From an uncultured Candidatus Melainabacteria bacterium (GTDB lineage: Bacteria; Cyanobacteriota; Vampirovibrionia; Gastranaerophilales; Gastranaerophilaceae), in NCBI GenBank assembly GCA_934718085.1, contig CAKUZL010000001.1, forward strand, positions 1 through 64,000: a stretch of 64,000 nt of DNA, read 5' to 3'. The position numbers and the translations under genes were made by a program. Positions 26,138-34,486 of the stretch are shown piece by piece (the stretch's first letter is position 1; each line of letters opens with the position of its first letter). The notes under the pieces are model-generated. The model searched no databases and had not been told where the DNA came from. It saw only the letters and a list, made by a program, of their open reading frames with translations.

Positions 26138-26907
26138 AGATTATGGACGTAAACAATATTCAAAATGTGAATAAAGCTTATTTGCAGCAGGCGGGATTGT
26201 TGCAGCAGGACGGCTCGATTTCGTCGAGCGGAGCGATGTTTCAACTTGCGAACATGCCGTTGCCTTCGTTGCCGTCAAATCCGTTTGCGAACCCGGTTTA
26301 TAACGGTAAATCCGGCGGCGGTTCGGGCGGCAAGGACGTTTATACGGCTATGGTCGAAGACGCAATCAAAGACGGGCTTGCGATGGCGGGACTAACGTCT
26401 CCCGACTCGACAAAAACTTCGTCGACGAAAGAATCTTCTTCGGCGGAGCAAGGTCAAAAGACCGAGAATAAAACGGTTGCTCGTGCTTCGAAGTCCGCAA
26501 TCGAGTACTTGCGCGATAAAGCGCAGGGCGACACGGAAAGCGTGAAATTCGCCGCGGCGCGTGCGGGCAGCAGGTCGGGCGGACAGTGTTATTTGTACGT
26601 TGCGGACGCCATAGAAGCGGCGTTGGGGCAAAAGTTCCTGAGCGGAATAAGTGCATACGAAGCAGCACCTCAGCTTGCAAAGAACAAGAATTTTCAGGAA
26701 ATTACCGATTTAAAAGCCTCGGATTTGCCGAAACTTCCCGCGGGATACGTGGTTGTGTGGTCTCCCGTCGAGGGTCATCCGCACGGACATATCTCGATTT
26801 CAGACGGTAACGGCAACGAAATCAGCGATTTCAAGGCTCCTCAGTCCACGACTTACGGAAAAAAATTCCGTGTGTTCAGAATGTTGCCGAAAAGCGAGCG
26901 GGCATGA
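26134..26907 (+). CDS. CHAP/NlpC-like cysteine amidase domain protein (paralogue 1)
   Basis: 257 residues. Residues 1-130 are low-complexity (Ser, Gly, Pro, Gln) with no Sec signal. Residues 145-257 look like a papain-like amidase: Cys152 in GGQCYLYVADAI, LSGISAYEAA, LPAGYVVVWS, then GHPHGHISISDG with His219, and EISDF. This matches the Cys...His order of CHAP peptidoglycan amidases. The same domain ends the 26956-27999 protein. It is translated by overlap with the 98-residue gene and falls under the sigma-28 promoter at 25781. An exported wall-cleaving enzyme is the best inference; the substrate is untested. Confidence 0.72.
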   Translation: MKIMDVNNIQNVNKAYLQQAGLLQQDGSISSSGAMFQLANMPLPSLPSNPFANPVYNGKSGGGSGGKDVYTAMVEDAIKDGLAMAGLTSPDSTKTSSTKESSSAEQGQKTENKTVARASKSAIEYLRDKAQGDTESVKFAAARAGSRSGGQCYLYVADAIEAALGQKFLSGISAYEAAPQLAKNKNFQEITDLKASDLPKLPAGYVVVWSPVEGHPHGHISISDGNGNEISDFKAPQSTTYGKKFRVFRMLPKSERA

Positions 26908-26955
26908 CGTTTGCCCGCCCGAACGGCGTAAATAAAAGCGGAAAGGTTGGTTCGA

Positions 26956-27999
26956 ATGGAGAATTTCGACAATTTCGGAATAAATATCCGAAAAACTTCG
27001 AAATCCGGCGAGTTCGGCGGAAAGAAAACCTCGGGTTGCGAAATTAATCCCGATGCGGGGTCGATTTTCGGAGGATTTCGCGGGATGGATGAGCTTGAAG
27101 GGTTAGAAAAATCCGAGCCCGAGAATTCGGCGGAAAATCGTGATTTGGTTGCGTTTAACCGAAATGTCGTTTTGAACGCGACAAATTTCGTGAACGAAGC
27201 GTTGAATTCGTCCGAAAATACGGAGGTTTTGATGGACGATATCGCGACTCCCGCCGAGGAAAAGGGGTTTGCAAAGCAGGCGATAAACTGGGGAACCGCG
27301 GGTGCGGACGGAAAGCCCTCCGATATTCGACCTAAACTGGACGTAATTCAACGGCTTTTTACGAACGGCAGAGTGGATGCTTCGGGAACGCGAATTCCGG
27401 GGAAAACGATAAAGGCTGCGTTTGCGGACAAATCGGCGGTTCAAAAAGGTTATGCGACGGGCGAACAGGTCGAACTTTACGAAAAATACATGAAAAACGG
27501 CGCCTATGCCGCGATTTTGAAGGACGAGAGTTCCGTATCCGCAGTGAAAACCGACAAAAACGGGAATTTTATAATCAAAGACAAAAAAGATTTGAAAAAT
27601 CTCCCGCAAGCAAATTTAAAAATCGTCGATTACGCAAACAGGCACAATGTCGGACCGAATTCGACCTCACGTTGTTACGAGTTTGCCGCGAACGCGATAG
27701 AGTGCAAAGAAGCCGGAATCGGACGTTTTTTGAGCGGGAACAGCGCATATATGGCGGCAAATCAGCTTGCGGCAAACAAAAATTTCAAAGAAATAAAAGG
27801 TTTGACGAAAAACGATTTACCGAACCTTCCTGCGGGATGCGTCGTCGTTTGGGCGGCGGGAAACGGTCATCCCGACGGTCACATTTCTATTTCCGACGGA
27901 AAAGGAAACGAGATTTCCGATTTCAAAAATCGTCAAATGACGGATTACGGAACGTCTTTCAGAGTTTTTTGGTCGCAACCGAAAACCGCACGGGCTTAA
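26956..27999 (+). CDS. CHAP/NlpC-like cysteine amidase domain protein (paralogue 2)
   Basis: 347 residues. The C-terminal 110 residues repeat the domain of the 26134 product: Cys240 in SRCYEFAANAIE, LSGNSAYMAANQLA, LPAGCVVVWA, His309 in GHPDGHISISDG, and EISDF. The N-terminal 230 residues differ and are charged, with a Phe/Gly/Asn-rich start and no signal peptide. ATG at 26956 follows AAAGG by eight bases. It lies 48 bases after paralogue 1 and no separate promoter is seen, so it is probably in the same transcript. Two versions with different N-terminal halves suggest different delivery or targets. Confidence 0.72.
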   Translation: MENFDNFGINIRKTSKSGEFGGKKTSGCEINPDAGSIFGGFRGMDELEGLEKSEPENSAENRDLVAFNRNVVLNATNFVNEALNSSENTEVLMDDIATPAEEKGFAKQAINWGTAGADGKPSDIRPKLDVIQRLFTNGRVDASGTRIPGKTIKAAFADKSAVQKGYATGEQVELYEKYMKNGAYAAILKDESSVSAVKTDKNGNFIIKDKKDLKNLPQANLKIVDYANRHNVGPNSTSRCYEFAANAIECKEAGIGRFLSGNSAYMAANQLAANKNFKEIKGLTKNDLPNLPAGCVVVWAAGNGHPDGHISISDGKGNEISDFKNRQMTDYGTSFRVFWSQPKTARA

Positions 28000-28002
28000 A
28001 AT

Positions 28003-28029
28003 TAAAGTTTTTCGTTTTTGTGTCGATAA
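28003..28029 (+). promoter_or_regulatory. Sigma-28 (FliA-type) promoter of the 28087 gene
   Basis: TAAAGTTT (28003-28010), exactly 11 bases, GTCGATAA (28022-28029). The -35 is identical to the FliA consensus and the -10 differs at one base. A second possible -10 (TATAAT at 28064-28069) has only a poor -35 and may be chance. Confidence 0.8.
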
Positions 28030-28086
28030 AAATCCCGGAGGTACAAAAATTTTTCGGTCGTAATATAATTAAACCAAGGAGTAAAA

Positions 28087-28587
28087 ATGAACGGCAATCA
28101 ATTTTCAAATGCGGATTTCAACGGAATTCAATCCTCAAGACCCGTAACGCGGGGCGATTTACCCGAAGCCAAGCCTGCGGGCGGAACAAATAATCCCGAA
28201 ATCCCGCTCGGCGGAACGACTTCGGAGGAAAACGGTCTGGAGTTTAAGTCTTCGCTCGAGTCGTCGCTTGATTTGTCGGGATTGCAGGGCGTGCAGCTTC
28301 AAAACCCCGCGGAAAGTGCGTTGAGGGCAAAACGGCAACAGTACGCCGCGGAACACGGAATGCAGCCCGAAGATTTGTCGATTGACGAAGAATTTAAAAT
28401 AGCGGGGTTTCCCGACTTGTCTGAAAGTGCGCTCGGAATTTTGAACGGAGATTTTTTGGCAAAATGTGATAACGCGGTAAACGCGATTGCGTCCATGCCC
28501 GCTCCCGTACGAGGTCGTTTCATGGCGTTGTCGGACGCGGAATTCTTGAAAATGGTTGAAGGACAACCTTCTCAACCGACGGCTTAA
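28087..28587 (+). CDS. Sigma-28-controlled protein of unknown function
   Basis: 166 residues, unknown family, no signal peptide. The first 60 residues are Gly/Asn/Pro/Ser-rich; the rest is helical and acidic with AESALRAKRQQYAAEHG and ALSDAEFLKMVEG. ATG follows AAGGAG. It has its own sigma-28 promoter directly after the CHAP-like gene, which ties it to that set. Its disordered N-terminus and helical C-terminus resemble flagellar or type III export substrates in general layout only. Confidence 0.65.
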   Translation: MNGNQFSNADFNGIQSSRPVTRGDLPEAKPAGGTNNPEIPLGGTTSEENGLEFKSSLESSLDLSGLQGVQLQNPAESALRAKRQQYAAEHGMQPEDLSIDEEFKIAGFPDLSESALGILNGDFLAKCDNAVNAIASMPAPVRGRFMALSDAEFLKMVEGQPSQPTA

Positions 28588-28764
28588 CAAAAGTTTGAAA
28601 CTGCGCCCCGGTACTTTTCCGGATTTTTCCCCGACATGTTTGTTGCGCGGGAACGAGTTTTCATGCGCCTTTAAAAACCGTAAAAATCATTGAAAAACGG
28701 TGTTTTGCGGCTTTTGTACCGTTGTGTCGTCGCGGCGCGGTAGACGCGGTGCTTTAAAATCGGG

Positions 28765-30054
28765 TTATGTTAAGTCTTTAAACTCAAACTTTTTTTCGCC
28801 CGACGCAAATTCCGTCACGGTATCTCCGCTCCCGAAAAGCTTGTATTTCCATATTGTCAGCCCCTCGAGCCCTACCGGACCGCGGGCATGGGTTTTGCTT
28901 GTCGAAATGCCGACCTCCGCCCCGAATCCGTAGCGGTAACCGTCCGCAAACCGCGTCGACGCGTTCATATAAACCCCAGCCGAGTCGACGTTGTTCATAA
29001 AATATTCGCCTGCGGAAAAATCCTCCGTGACAATGCAGTCCGTGTGCCCCGAACCGTACGTATTTACGTGATTAACGGCTTCTTCGACGGAATTTACCGA
29101 TTTTAACGATAAAATTTTGTCTCCGTACTCGAAATGCCAGTTTTCGACGGTTCCGAAGCCTTCAAGTCTGCAAATTTCGTCCGAATTTATTTTTATTCCG
29201 GCTTTTTCGGCGGTTTTTTTCAGCAACGGAACAAATTCGCGCCTGATTTTTTCGTTTACCAGAACCGTTTCGACCGCGTTGCACGCCGAAGGATAGTTGC
29301 ATTTTGCGTCCTCTATGATTTTCAACGCCTTGTCAAAATCGGCTTTTTCGTCGACATAAATATGGCAAATTCCGTCGGCATGCCCGAGAACCGGGATTTT
29401 TGTATTATTTTTGACGAACGAAACCAGTTTGTTCGAGCCCCGCGGAATTATCAAGTCTATAAAGTCGTTCTGTTTAAGCATTTCGGACACATCGTCGTGT
29501 GAAAATATCAAATTGATTGCGTTTTCGACAAACCCTTCCGTCTTTTCAAGCGCGCGCGTGACGGCGTCAAAAAGTGCGCGATTGGTATTGACTGCTTCCT
29601 TTCCGCCCTTTAAAATCACGGCATTGCCCGATTTTACGGCAAGCGAGCCGATTTGAACGATAACGTCGGGGCGTGCCTCAAAAATTATTCCGAGAACGCC
29701 GATGGGGCAGGAAATTTTCTCCAAAACCAGTCCCGGCGCAAGTTCCCGCTTTAAAAGAGTTCTGTTTATCGGATCGGGAAGCCCGATGACGTCGTTTATT
29801 CCCGCAAGAATGTCGTCAAATTTGCTTTCGGACAGCTTCAGCCTGTTGTAAACGGCTTTTGAAATTTTACCTTCTTCGATGAGCTTTTCGGCATTTTTCA
29901 GGTCTTTTTCATTCGCCGCGATAATTTCGTCAAAAGACGATTTTAATTCTTTCGAAATATTTTTCAGCGCGGTGTTTTTGACTTCCGTGCTCAGGCTTTG
30001 CATTTTTTCCGAGGCATCTTTTGCGAGTTTTGCGATTTGTGCAATATCGGACAT
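28765..30054 (-). CDS. proA: Glutamate-5-semialdehyde dehydrogenase (gamma-glutamyl phosphate reductase)
   Basis: 429 residues. NADPH-dependent second step of proline synthesis. The catalytic Cys lies in YPSACNAVETVLVNE, and IGVLGIIFEARPDV, LKGGKEAVNTN and GFGAEVGIST are family landmarks. Start follows GGAGCCGAA. It lies 11 bases after proB, so they are one operon. Confidence 0.96.
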   Translation of the reverse strand: MSDIAQIAKLAKDASEKMQSLSTEVKNTALKNISKELKSSFDEIIAANEKDLKNAEKLIEEGKISKAVYNRLKLSESKFDDILAGINDVIGLPDPINRTLLKRELAPGLVLEKISCPIGVLGIIFEARPDVIVQIGSLAVKSGNAVILKGGKEAVNTNRALFDAVTRALEKTEGFVENAINLIFSHDDVSEMLKQNDFIDLIIPRGSNKLVSFVKNNTKIPVLGHADGICHIYVDEKADFDKALKIIEDAKCNYPSACNAVETVLVNEKIRREFVPLLKKTAEKAGIKINSDEICRLEGFGTVENWHFEYGDKILSLKSVNSVEEAVNHVNTYGSGHTDCIVTEDFSAGEYFMNNVDSAGVYMNASTRFADGYRYGFGAEVGISTSKTHARGPVGLEGLTIWKYKLFGSGDTVTEFASGEKKFEFKDLT

Positions 30055-30065
30055 TTCGGCTCCTT

Positions 30066-31199
30066 TTAAAGAATAACAATATTATCGCGGGTTACGACCG
30101 CATCGTAGTTTTTGTGTCCGAGGATTTCGAAAATTCTGTCGGAGTGAAGCCCTTTTATTTGGCGGCAATCCTCGCTGTCGTAGTTCGAAAGCCCCTTTGC
30201 AAACTCTTTTCCCGAAGAATCCGTAATCAAAACGGCGTCGCCGCGTTTGAATTTTCCCGCAACGTCAATAATTCCGATGGGAAGCAGGCTTGATTCCTTT
30301 TCTGCCAACGCTTTTTTCGCGCCGTCGTTGACTCTGATTTGTCCCGTAATATTTGTCGCGTAGCCTATCCATCGTTTTTTGCCCGACAATTGTTCGACAG
30401 GCAAAAACAACGTTCCGATGTCGTCGCAACTGAAAATTTTCTTTATGATTTCGGGAGTTTTGCCGTTCGCAATAATCACAGAACCTCCCGATTTCGTAAC
30501 AATTTTCGCCCCCTCAAGTTTAGTTTTCATTCCGCCTCTGCCGCCTTGTGAAGCATTATGCGCGTACTGCTCGATTTCGGGCGTTACCCCTTCGACAAGC
30601 GAAATTTTTTCCGCGTTCGGATTTTCCTTCGGGTTGTCGTTGTAAAGTGCGTCGATGTCCGACAAAATTACCAACAAGTCCGCGTCAATCTTGCTTGCTA
30701 CGAGCGCCGAAAGTTTGTCGTTATCTTCAAAACAAACTTCGAAAATATTTTCGTCTTTGTCTCGATCAAGCGTCGAAACCGTGTCATTCTGGTTAATTAC
30801 GGGAATTACCCTTAACCTCAACAATTCGTTCAGAACATTGTTCAGGCTCAAATACCTTTTCCGAACCGCAAAATCGTCCTCGGTCAAAAGTATTTGCGCG
30901 CACAAAATTCCGTATTTTTCAAATCCGTTTTCGTAAATCGACATAAGCCCTGTCTGCCCGATAGCCGCGCATGCCTGCTTGACGACGATATCGTCCGTGT
31001 CGTCGATATGCGCCTTCGACGCTCCGAGCCCCACCGCGCCGGAAGTCACGATGATTATCTCTTTTCCCTGCCTGTGAAGCTTCGATATATCCTCGATAAA
31101 CGAGTACATTCGCGACAAAGAAACCTCTTTATCGTCGTTTCTCAAAACGTTCGTTCCGAACTTGAAAATAATCCGCTTTACGTCTTTAAATCTGTCCAT
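30066..31199 (-). CDS. proB: Glutamate 5-kinase with PUA domain
   Basis: 377 residues. ATP-dependent first step of proline synthesis. The kinase domain begins KRIIFKFGTNVL, has VTSGAVGLG and NQNDTVS, and a C-terminal PUA domain follows from about residue 285 (KRWIGYATNITGQIRVNDGA). ATG at 31199 has no ribosome site. TTGCAA-16-TATAAT ends 7 bases before it, which predicts a leaderless mRNA. The longer in-frame start at 31343 would overlap the upstream gene and gives a non-family N-terminus. Confidence 0.95.
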   Translation of the reverse strand: MDRFKDVKRIIFKFGTNVLRNDDKEVSLSRMYSFIEDISKLHRQGKEIIIVTSGAVGLGASKAHIDDTDDIVVKQACAAIGQTGLMSIYENGFEKYGILCAQILLTEDDFAVRKRYLSLNNVLNELLRLRVIPVINQNDTVSTLDRDKDENIFEVCFEDNDKLSALVASKIDADLLVILSDIDALYNDNPKENPNAEKISLVEGVTPEIEQYAHNASQGGRGGMKTKLEGAKIVTKSGGSVIIANGKTPEIIKKIFSCDDIGTLFLPVEQLSGKKRWIGYATNITGQIRVNDGAKKALAEKESSLLPIGIIDVAGKFKRGDAVLITDSSGKEFAKGLSNYDSEDCRQIKGLHSDRIFEILGHKNYDAVVTRDNIVIL

Positions 31200-31206
31200 A
31201 ACGTCT

Positions 31207-31234
31207 ATTATAAACGTTAATTCCCTTTTTGCAA
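31207..31234 (-). promoter_or_regulatory. Promoter placed for a leaderless proBA mRNA
   Basis: On the minus strand TTGCAA (31234-31229), 16 bases, TATAAT (31212-31207), then 7 bases to the proB ATG. It overlaps the end of the 31217 gene. Confidence 0.55.
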
Positions 31235-32170
31235 GCCGGAAATTTGCATATACGCCGGCGCCGGTGAGGTTAAATCCGAAAATATTTCCGTCAACGAGAC
31301 TTTTGCCCTCGACGGTCGGTAAAAATCCTTTATAAAAAGCCACTTATCGCTTATTTTTTCGCTTTTTGCGTTTCTTAATATTTCTTCAAAAAACTCCGAT
31401 GACGTCATATATTTTTTGTGGTTTACAAACAAATCCGCATTTATGTTTTTTTCTTTTATAATCCCGGAAATTGCCGAAATTACGGACTTATACATATACT
31501 CGTACGGCGAATTCAAAATAACCCTCGCAACTGTCGCCTTTTCGTTGTACTTTATCTCGAAATATCCGTAAATATTGCCGTTTTCGGACTTCAAAACATA
31601 TCTGTCTCTCGTCGTTCCCGTGAATATCGTGTCGCAAAATTCATCCTTAGTCTTTTGCAACGGCGCTCTGAAATACACCGAAAGTCCCTCGTTATAAAGT
31701 TCGCAAACCTCTTTCGCATCCCGCGCCCGAAATCTTTCGAACTCGCACGGCGGCGTTTTTTCGAACTCCTCCCCGCGGATTTTGTATATCGCGTACCCCG
31801 AACAAAATCTGAAGCCGCACTTTTTCGAAAACAAAATCCGCCGCATGTCGTCTTCCGCGTGAACGTACACCGCGAAATTGTTTACACCTTTTTTCGCGTA
31901 ATATTTTATTATAAACTGTACGAGAAACACGCCCGCTTCGTCGTCCGAATATATCGTTTCGTCTATAAAAAGCCGCTTTTTGTTCCCGATTTGATGATGT
32001 GTTTTTAATATTCCCGAAAGTGTCCGATTTTGCCCGAAAACTCCCCAAAGATTGCCGTTTCCGAATATTCCCGTCTTCAAAAACTCCGTCTTTGTTTTGT
32101 TGGTAACGTTTTCGGCAAGAAATTCCTTCAGCAAAAAAATATCAAAAATGTTGAGCTTTCTGACTTTCAT
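31217..32170 (-). CDS. Protein with GNAT-like acyltransferase features
   Basis: 317 residues with start MKVRKLNIFDIF. The stretch YVHAEDDMRRILFSKKCGFRFCSGYAIYKI resembles the C-terminal end of a GNAT fold, and YVLKSENGNIYGYFEIKYNEKATVARVILNSPYEY a second such half, so a tandem arrangement is possible. No family is recognised. A longer GTG start at 32293 would add 41 lysine-rich residues but lies without a ribosome site. TATAAG lies 7 bases before ATG 32170. It ends 17 bases before proB. Confidence 0.6.
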   Translation of the reverse strand: MKVRKLNIFDIFLLKEFLAENVTNKTKTEFLKTGIFGNGNLWGVFGQNRTLSGILKTHHQIGNKKRLFIDETIYSDDEAGVFLVQFIIKYYAKKGVNNFAVYVHAEDDMRRILFSKKCGFRFCSGYAIYKIRGEEFEKTPPCEFERFRARDAKEVCELYNEGLSVYFRAPLQKTKDEFCDTIFTGTTRDRYVLKSENGNIYGYFEIKYNEKATVARVILNSPYEYMYKSVISAISGIIKEKNINADLFVNHKKYMTSSEFFEEILRNAKSEKISDKWLFIKDFYRPSRAKVSLTEIFSDLTSPAPAYMQISGLQKGN

Positions 32171-32335
32171 ATAATAACTTATACACCAATTTAAAAATTT
32201 TTGTACCGTGTTTATTGCGTATTTTTTGTTTTTTGTCGAAATTTCGGACTGTGTTTCGAAAAGGACTTTTGTCGGCTTTTTCGGTTTTGCCACGATTTTT
32301 CGGGTTGTTGTGCAAAGAAAATTCTGTCGGGTTCG

Positions 32336-32926
32336 GCAATTTGTCTGCTGCCGGTTTCAAGGTTGTTGGCGGGATGGCGAGTGTTTTTACTTACAAAACA
32401 AAACCGCCCTCAAAAAGGACGGCTTTGTGAAAATGTTCAAAACTGAAACCGGTTCAATTTGTCTGCTGCCGGCTTCAAGGTTTCGGGCGAGATGTCGAGT
32501 ATTTTTATTTCCAAAACAAAACCGCCCTCAGAAAGGACGGCTTTGCAAAAATGTTCAAAACTGAAACCGGTTCAATTTGTCTGCTACCGGTTTCAAGGTT
32601 GTTGGCGGGATGGCGAGTGTTTTTATTTGCAAAACAAAATCGCCCTCAAAAAGGACGGCTTTGTGAAAATGTTCAAAATTGAAACCGGTTCAATTTGTCT
32701 GCTGCCGGTTTCAAGGTTGTTGGCGGGATGGCGAGTGTTTTTATTTGCAAAACAAAACCGCCCTCAGAAAGGACGGCTTTGCAAAAATGTTCAAAACTGA
32801 AACCGGTTCAATTTGTCTGCTGCCGGTTTCAAGGTTGTTGGCGGGATGGCGAGTGTTTTTATTTGCAAAACAAAACCGCCCTCAAAAAGGACGGCTTTGC
32901 AAAAATGTTCAAAACTGAAACTAGTT
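32336..32926. repeat. Five tandem 118-119 bp copies of the gap 3' end plus its terminator
   Basis: Units begin at 32336, 32455, 32573, 32691 and 32809, each with CAATTTGTCTGCT, the complement of the last codons of gap. The gap gene's own copy begins at 32927, also 118 bases on. Each unit carries a remnant of the gap C-terminus, a spacer and one terminator hairpin with CCGCCCT/AGGACGG arms. Copies differ by a few bases. Open frames crossing this array are by-products of the repetition. Confidence 0.9.
32866..32900 (-). terminator. First terminator after gap (followed by four more copies)
   Basis: On the minus strand AAAGCCGTCC, a 7-base loop and GGGCGGTTTT, then GTTTTG. Equivalent hairpins recur near 32770, 32650, 32531 and 32413 in the tandem array, giving five terminators in a row. 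Confidence 0.8.
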
Positions 32927-33928
32927 CAATTTGTCTGCTACCATTTTCAAGGTTTCTGCCAATCTGGTCGAATATCCCATTTCGTTGTCGTACCAAGAAA
33001 TAACTTTAACCATGTTGTCGCCCATTACTCTGGTCAACAATGCATCAACGGTCGAAGATTGCGAAGAACCTACGTAGTCCGAAGAAACAAGGGGTTCTTC
33101 CGTGTAGCACAATACGTGTCCGTCAGCTGCCGCTTTCAAAGCTGCGTTGACTTCTTCAACGGTGACTTTCTTTTCGGTTTCGAAAACAACGTCAACCAAA
33201 GAAACGTCCGGAGTAGGAACACGCATAGCGAAACCGTCCAATTTGCCTTTCAATTCGGGCAATACCAATGCTACCGCTTTAGCTGCACCGGTCTTCGTGG
33301 GAACGATGTTCAAAGCGCCTGCTCTTGCTCTTCTGGGGTCTTTGTGACCTGCGTCCAAAATTCTTTGGTCACCCGTGTAAGAGTGAACGGTCGTCATCAA
33401 ACCTTTAACGATTCCGAAGTTTTCTTTGATAGCCTTAGCTACGGGAGCGAGGCAGTTGGTCGTGCAGGAAGCCATCGAAATTACGTTGTGTTTTGCGTTG
33501 TCGTACATATTTTCGTTTACGCCGAGAACGATGGTGATGTCTTCGTTTTTAGCGGGAGCCGAAATAATAACTTTTTTAGCACCTGCAGCGATGTGAGCTT
33601 TTGCTTTTTCGCCGTCGGTGAAGAATCCGGTCGATTCAACAACAACTTCGACGCCGAGTTTAGCCCAGGGAAGTTGAGCGGGATCTTTTTCCGCGAAGAA
33701 AAGGATTTTGTGGCCGTTTACGACAATTCCGTCTTCTGCCGCTTCAACGGTTCCGTCAAATCTGCCCATAACCGAGTCATATTTGAAAATACGAGCCGCA
33801 TCCGCCGGGGTAAGTCCGGGGTCGTTGATTGCAACGTAGTCGAGTTGCGTGAAGATGCCTTCTCTGACTGCTGCTCTTAAGGTGTTACGTCCGATTCTTC
33901 CAAAACCGTTTATTGCTACTTTTACCAT
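32921..33928 (-). CDS. gap: Glyceraldehyde-3-phosphate dehydrogenase, type I
   Basis: 335 residues, glycolytic NAD(P)-dependent oxidation and phosphorylation of glyceraldehyde-3-phosphate. Rossmann start VAINGFGRIGRN, catalytic Cys155 in ASCTTNCLAPVAK, and the typical WYDNEMGYSTRL end. Start follows AAGGAG. Codon choice is smoother than in neighbouring genes, as expected for high expression. The last codons are duplicated in the downstream array. Confidence 0.98.
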   Translation of the reverse strand: MVKVAINGFGRIGRNTLRAAVREGIFTQLDYVAINDPGLTPADAARIFKYDSVMGRFDGTVEAAEDGIVVNGHKILFFAEKDPAQLPWAKLGVEVVVESTGFFTDGEKAKAHIAAGAKKVIISAPAKNEDITIVLGVNENMYDNAKHNVISMASCTTNCLAPVAKAIKENFGIVKGLMTTVHSYTGDQRILDAGHKDPRRARAGALNIVPTKTGAAKAVALVLPELKGKLDGFAMRVPTPDVSLVDVVFETEKKVTVEEVNAALKAAADGHVLCYTEEPLVSSDYVGSSQSSTVDALLTRVMGDNMVKVISWYDNEMGYSTRLAETLKMVADKLN

Positions 33929-33962
33929 GTTTTTTCTCCTTTTTTACATGACAATCATAACT

Positions 33963-33991
33963 TTTATAAATTAAACAAAATTCATAATCAA
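33963..33991 (-). promoter_or_regulatory. Promoter of gap
   Basis: On the minus strand TTGATT (33991-33986), 17 bases, TATAAA (33968-33963), giving a leader of roughly 28 bases before the ATG. Confidence 0.6.
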
Positions 33992-34419
33992 GTTGTATTT
34001 TGAATTTTTTCCGGGCAAGCTTGTATTTCGGGCTTTCCGGGGTGTTTTCAAAACTTAACAAAAGTAGAATTTGCGGGATTTCGGCTTTGCGCGGGTTCGG
34101 AATTTTTACGGCGACCGTTCGGGGAAGGGCGTGTTCGTCGCGCGCGGCTGTATTTGCGGCAGTGTCTGCAACAACGCGAATTTTCGGGAATTATGCCCGA
34201 TTTCGAAGGTGCTGCTCCGAAGCGGAAAACGGCATTGTTTTTTCGGATTTTGCGGGCGGTTTTTGTTCTTTGAAACATTCTACATTTTGTCTAAAAACTT
34301 TGAACCCGTAGCAGACAAATTGAACCGTTTTCGGTTTCAATCATTTTTACCGAGCTGTCTTTTTTGCCGGCGATTTTTGCTTTTTAACGGAATTTTCGGC
34401 TCCGGCCGTGCTTCGAAAT
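33992..34419. other. Gene-free spacer between gap and mtnA
   Basis: No credible gene. At about 34307-34343 it holds GTAGCAGACAAATTGAACCG and a following partial match to the gap-array unit, in the opposite orientation to the array. This looks like an inverted remnant of the gap 3' end. Confidence 0.5.
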
Positions 34420-34462
34420 AAAAAAAGAACCTTTTCCGATTAGAGAAAAAGTTCTTTTTTTA
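34420..34462 (-). terminator. Terminator of the ybaB-mtnA operon
   Basis: AAAAAAGAAC...GTTCTTTTTTT with an inner AAAAA/TTTT extension forms a long stem flanked by A- and T-runs, so it can work on both strands. It lies 25 bases after the mtnA stop. Confidence 0.8.
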
Positions 34463-34486
34463 TTTTTGTAAATTTTTGTAAAACTT

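Noticed and set aside
24385..26244. Long 619-codon minus-strand open frame
   Set aside because: It is antisense to the M20 peptidase and the 25841 operon, which have clear motifs, promoters and ribosome sites.
32336..32926. Possible CRISPR array
   Set aside because: The whole 118-base unit is repeated with no unique spacers, and it is derived from gap; no cas genes are present.
32201..33003. Chain of overlapping plus-strand open frames of 70-120 codons with similar translations
   Set aside because: They are by-products of the 118-base gap-end array, whose period is not a multiple of three. No ribosome sites, and they cross terminators.
32813..33880. 355-codon plus-strand open frame
   Set aside because: Antisense of gap and read-through from the repeat array; no protein-like composition.
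34000..34311. 103-codon plus-strand open frame between gap and mtnA
   Set aside because: No ribosome site, Arg/Cys/Phe-rich translation of shadow type, and it ends at a gap-array remnant.
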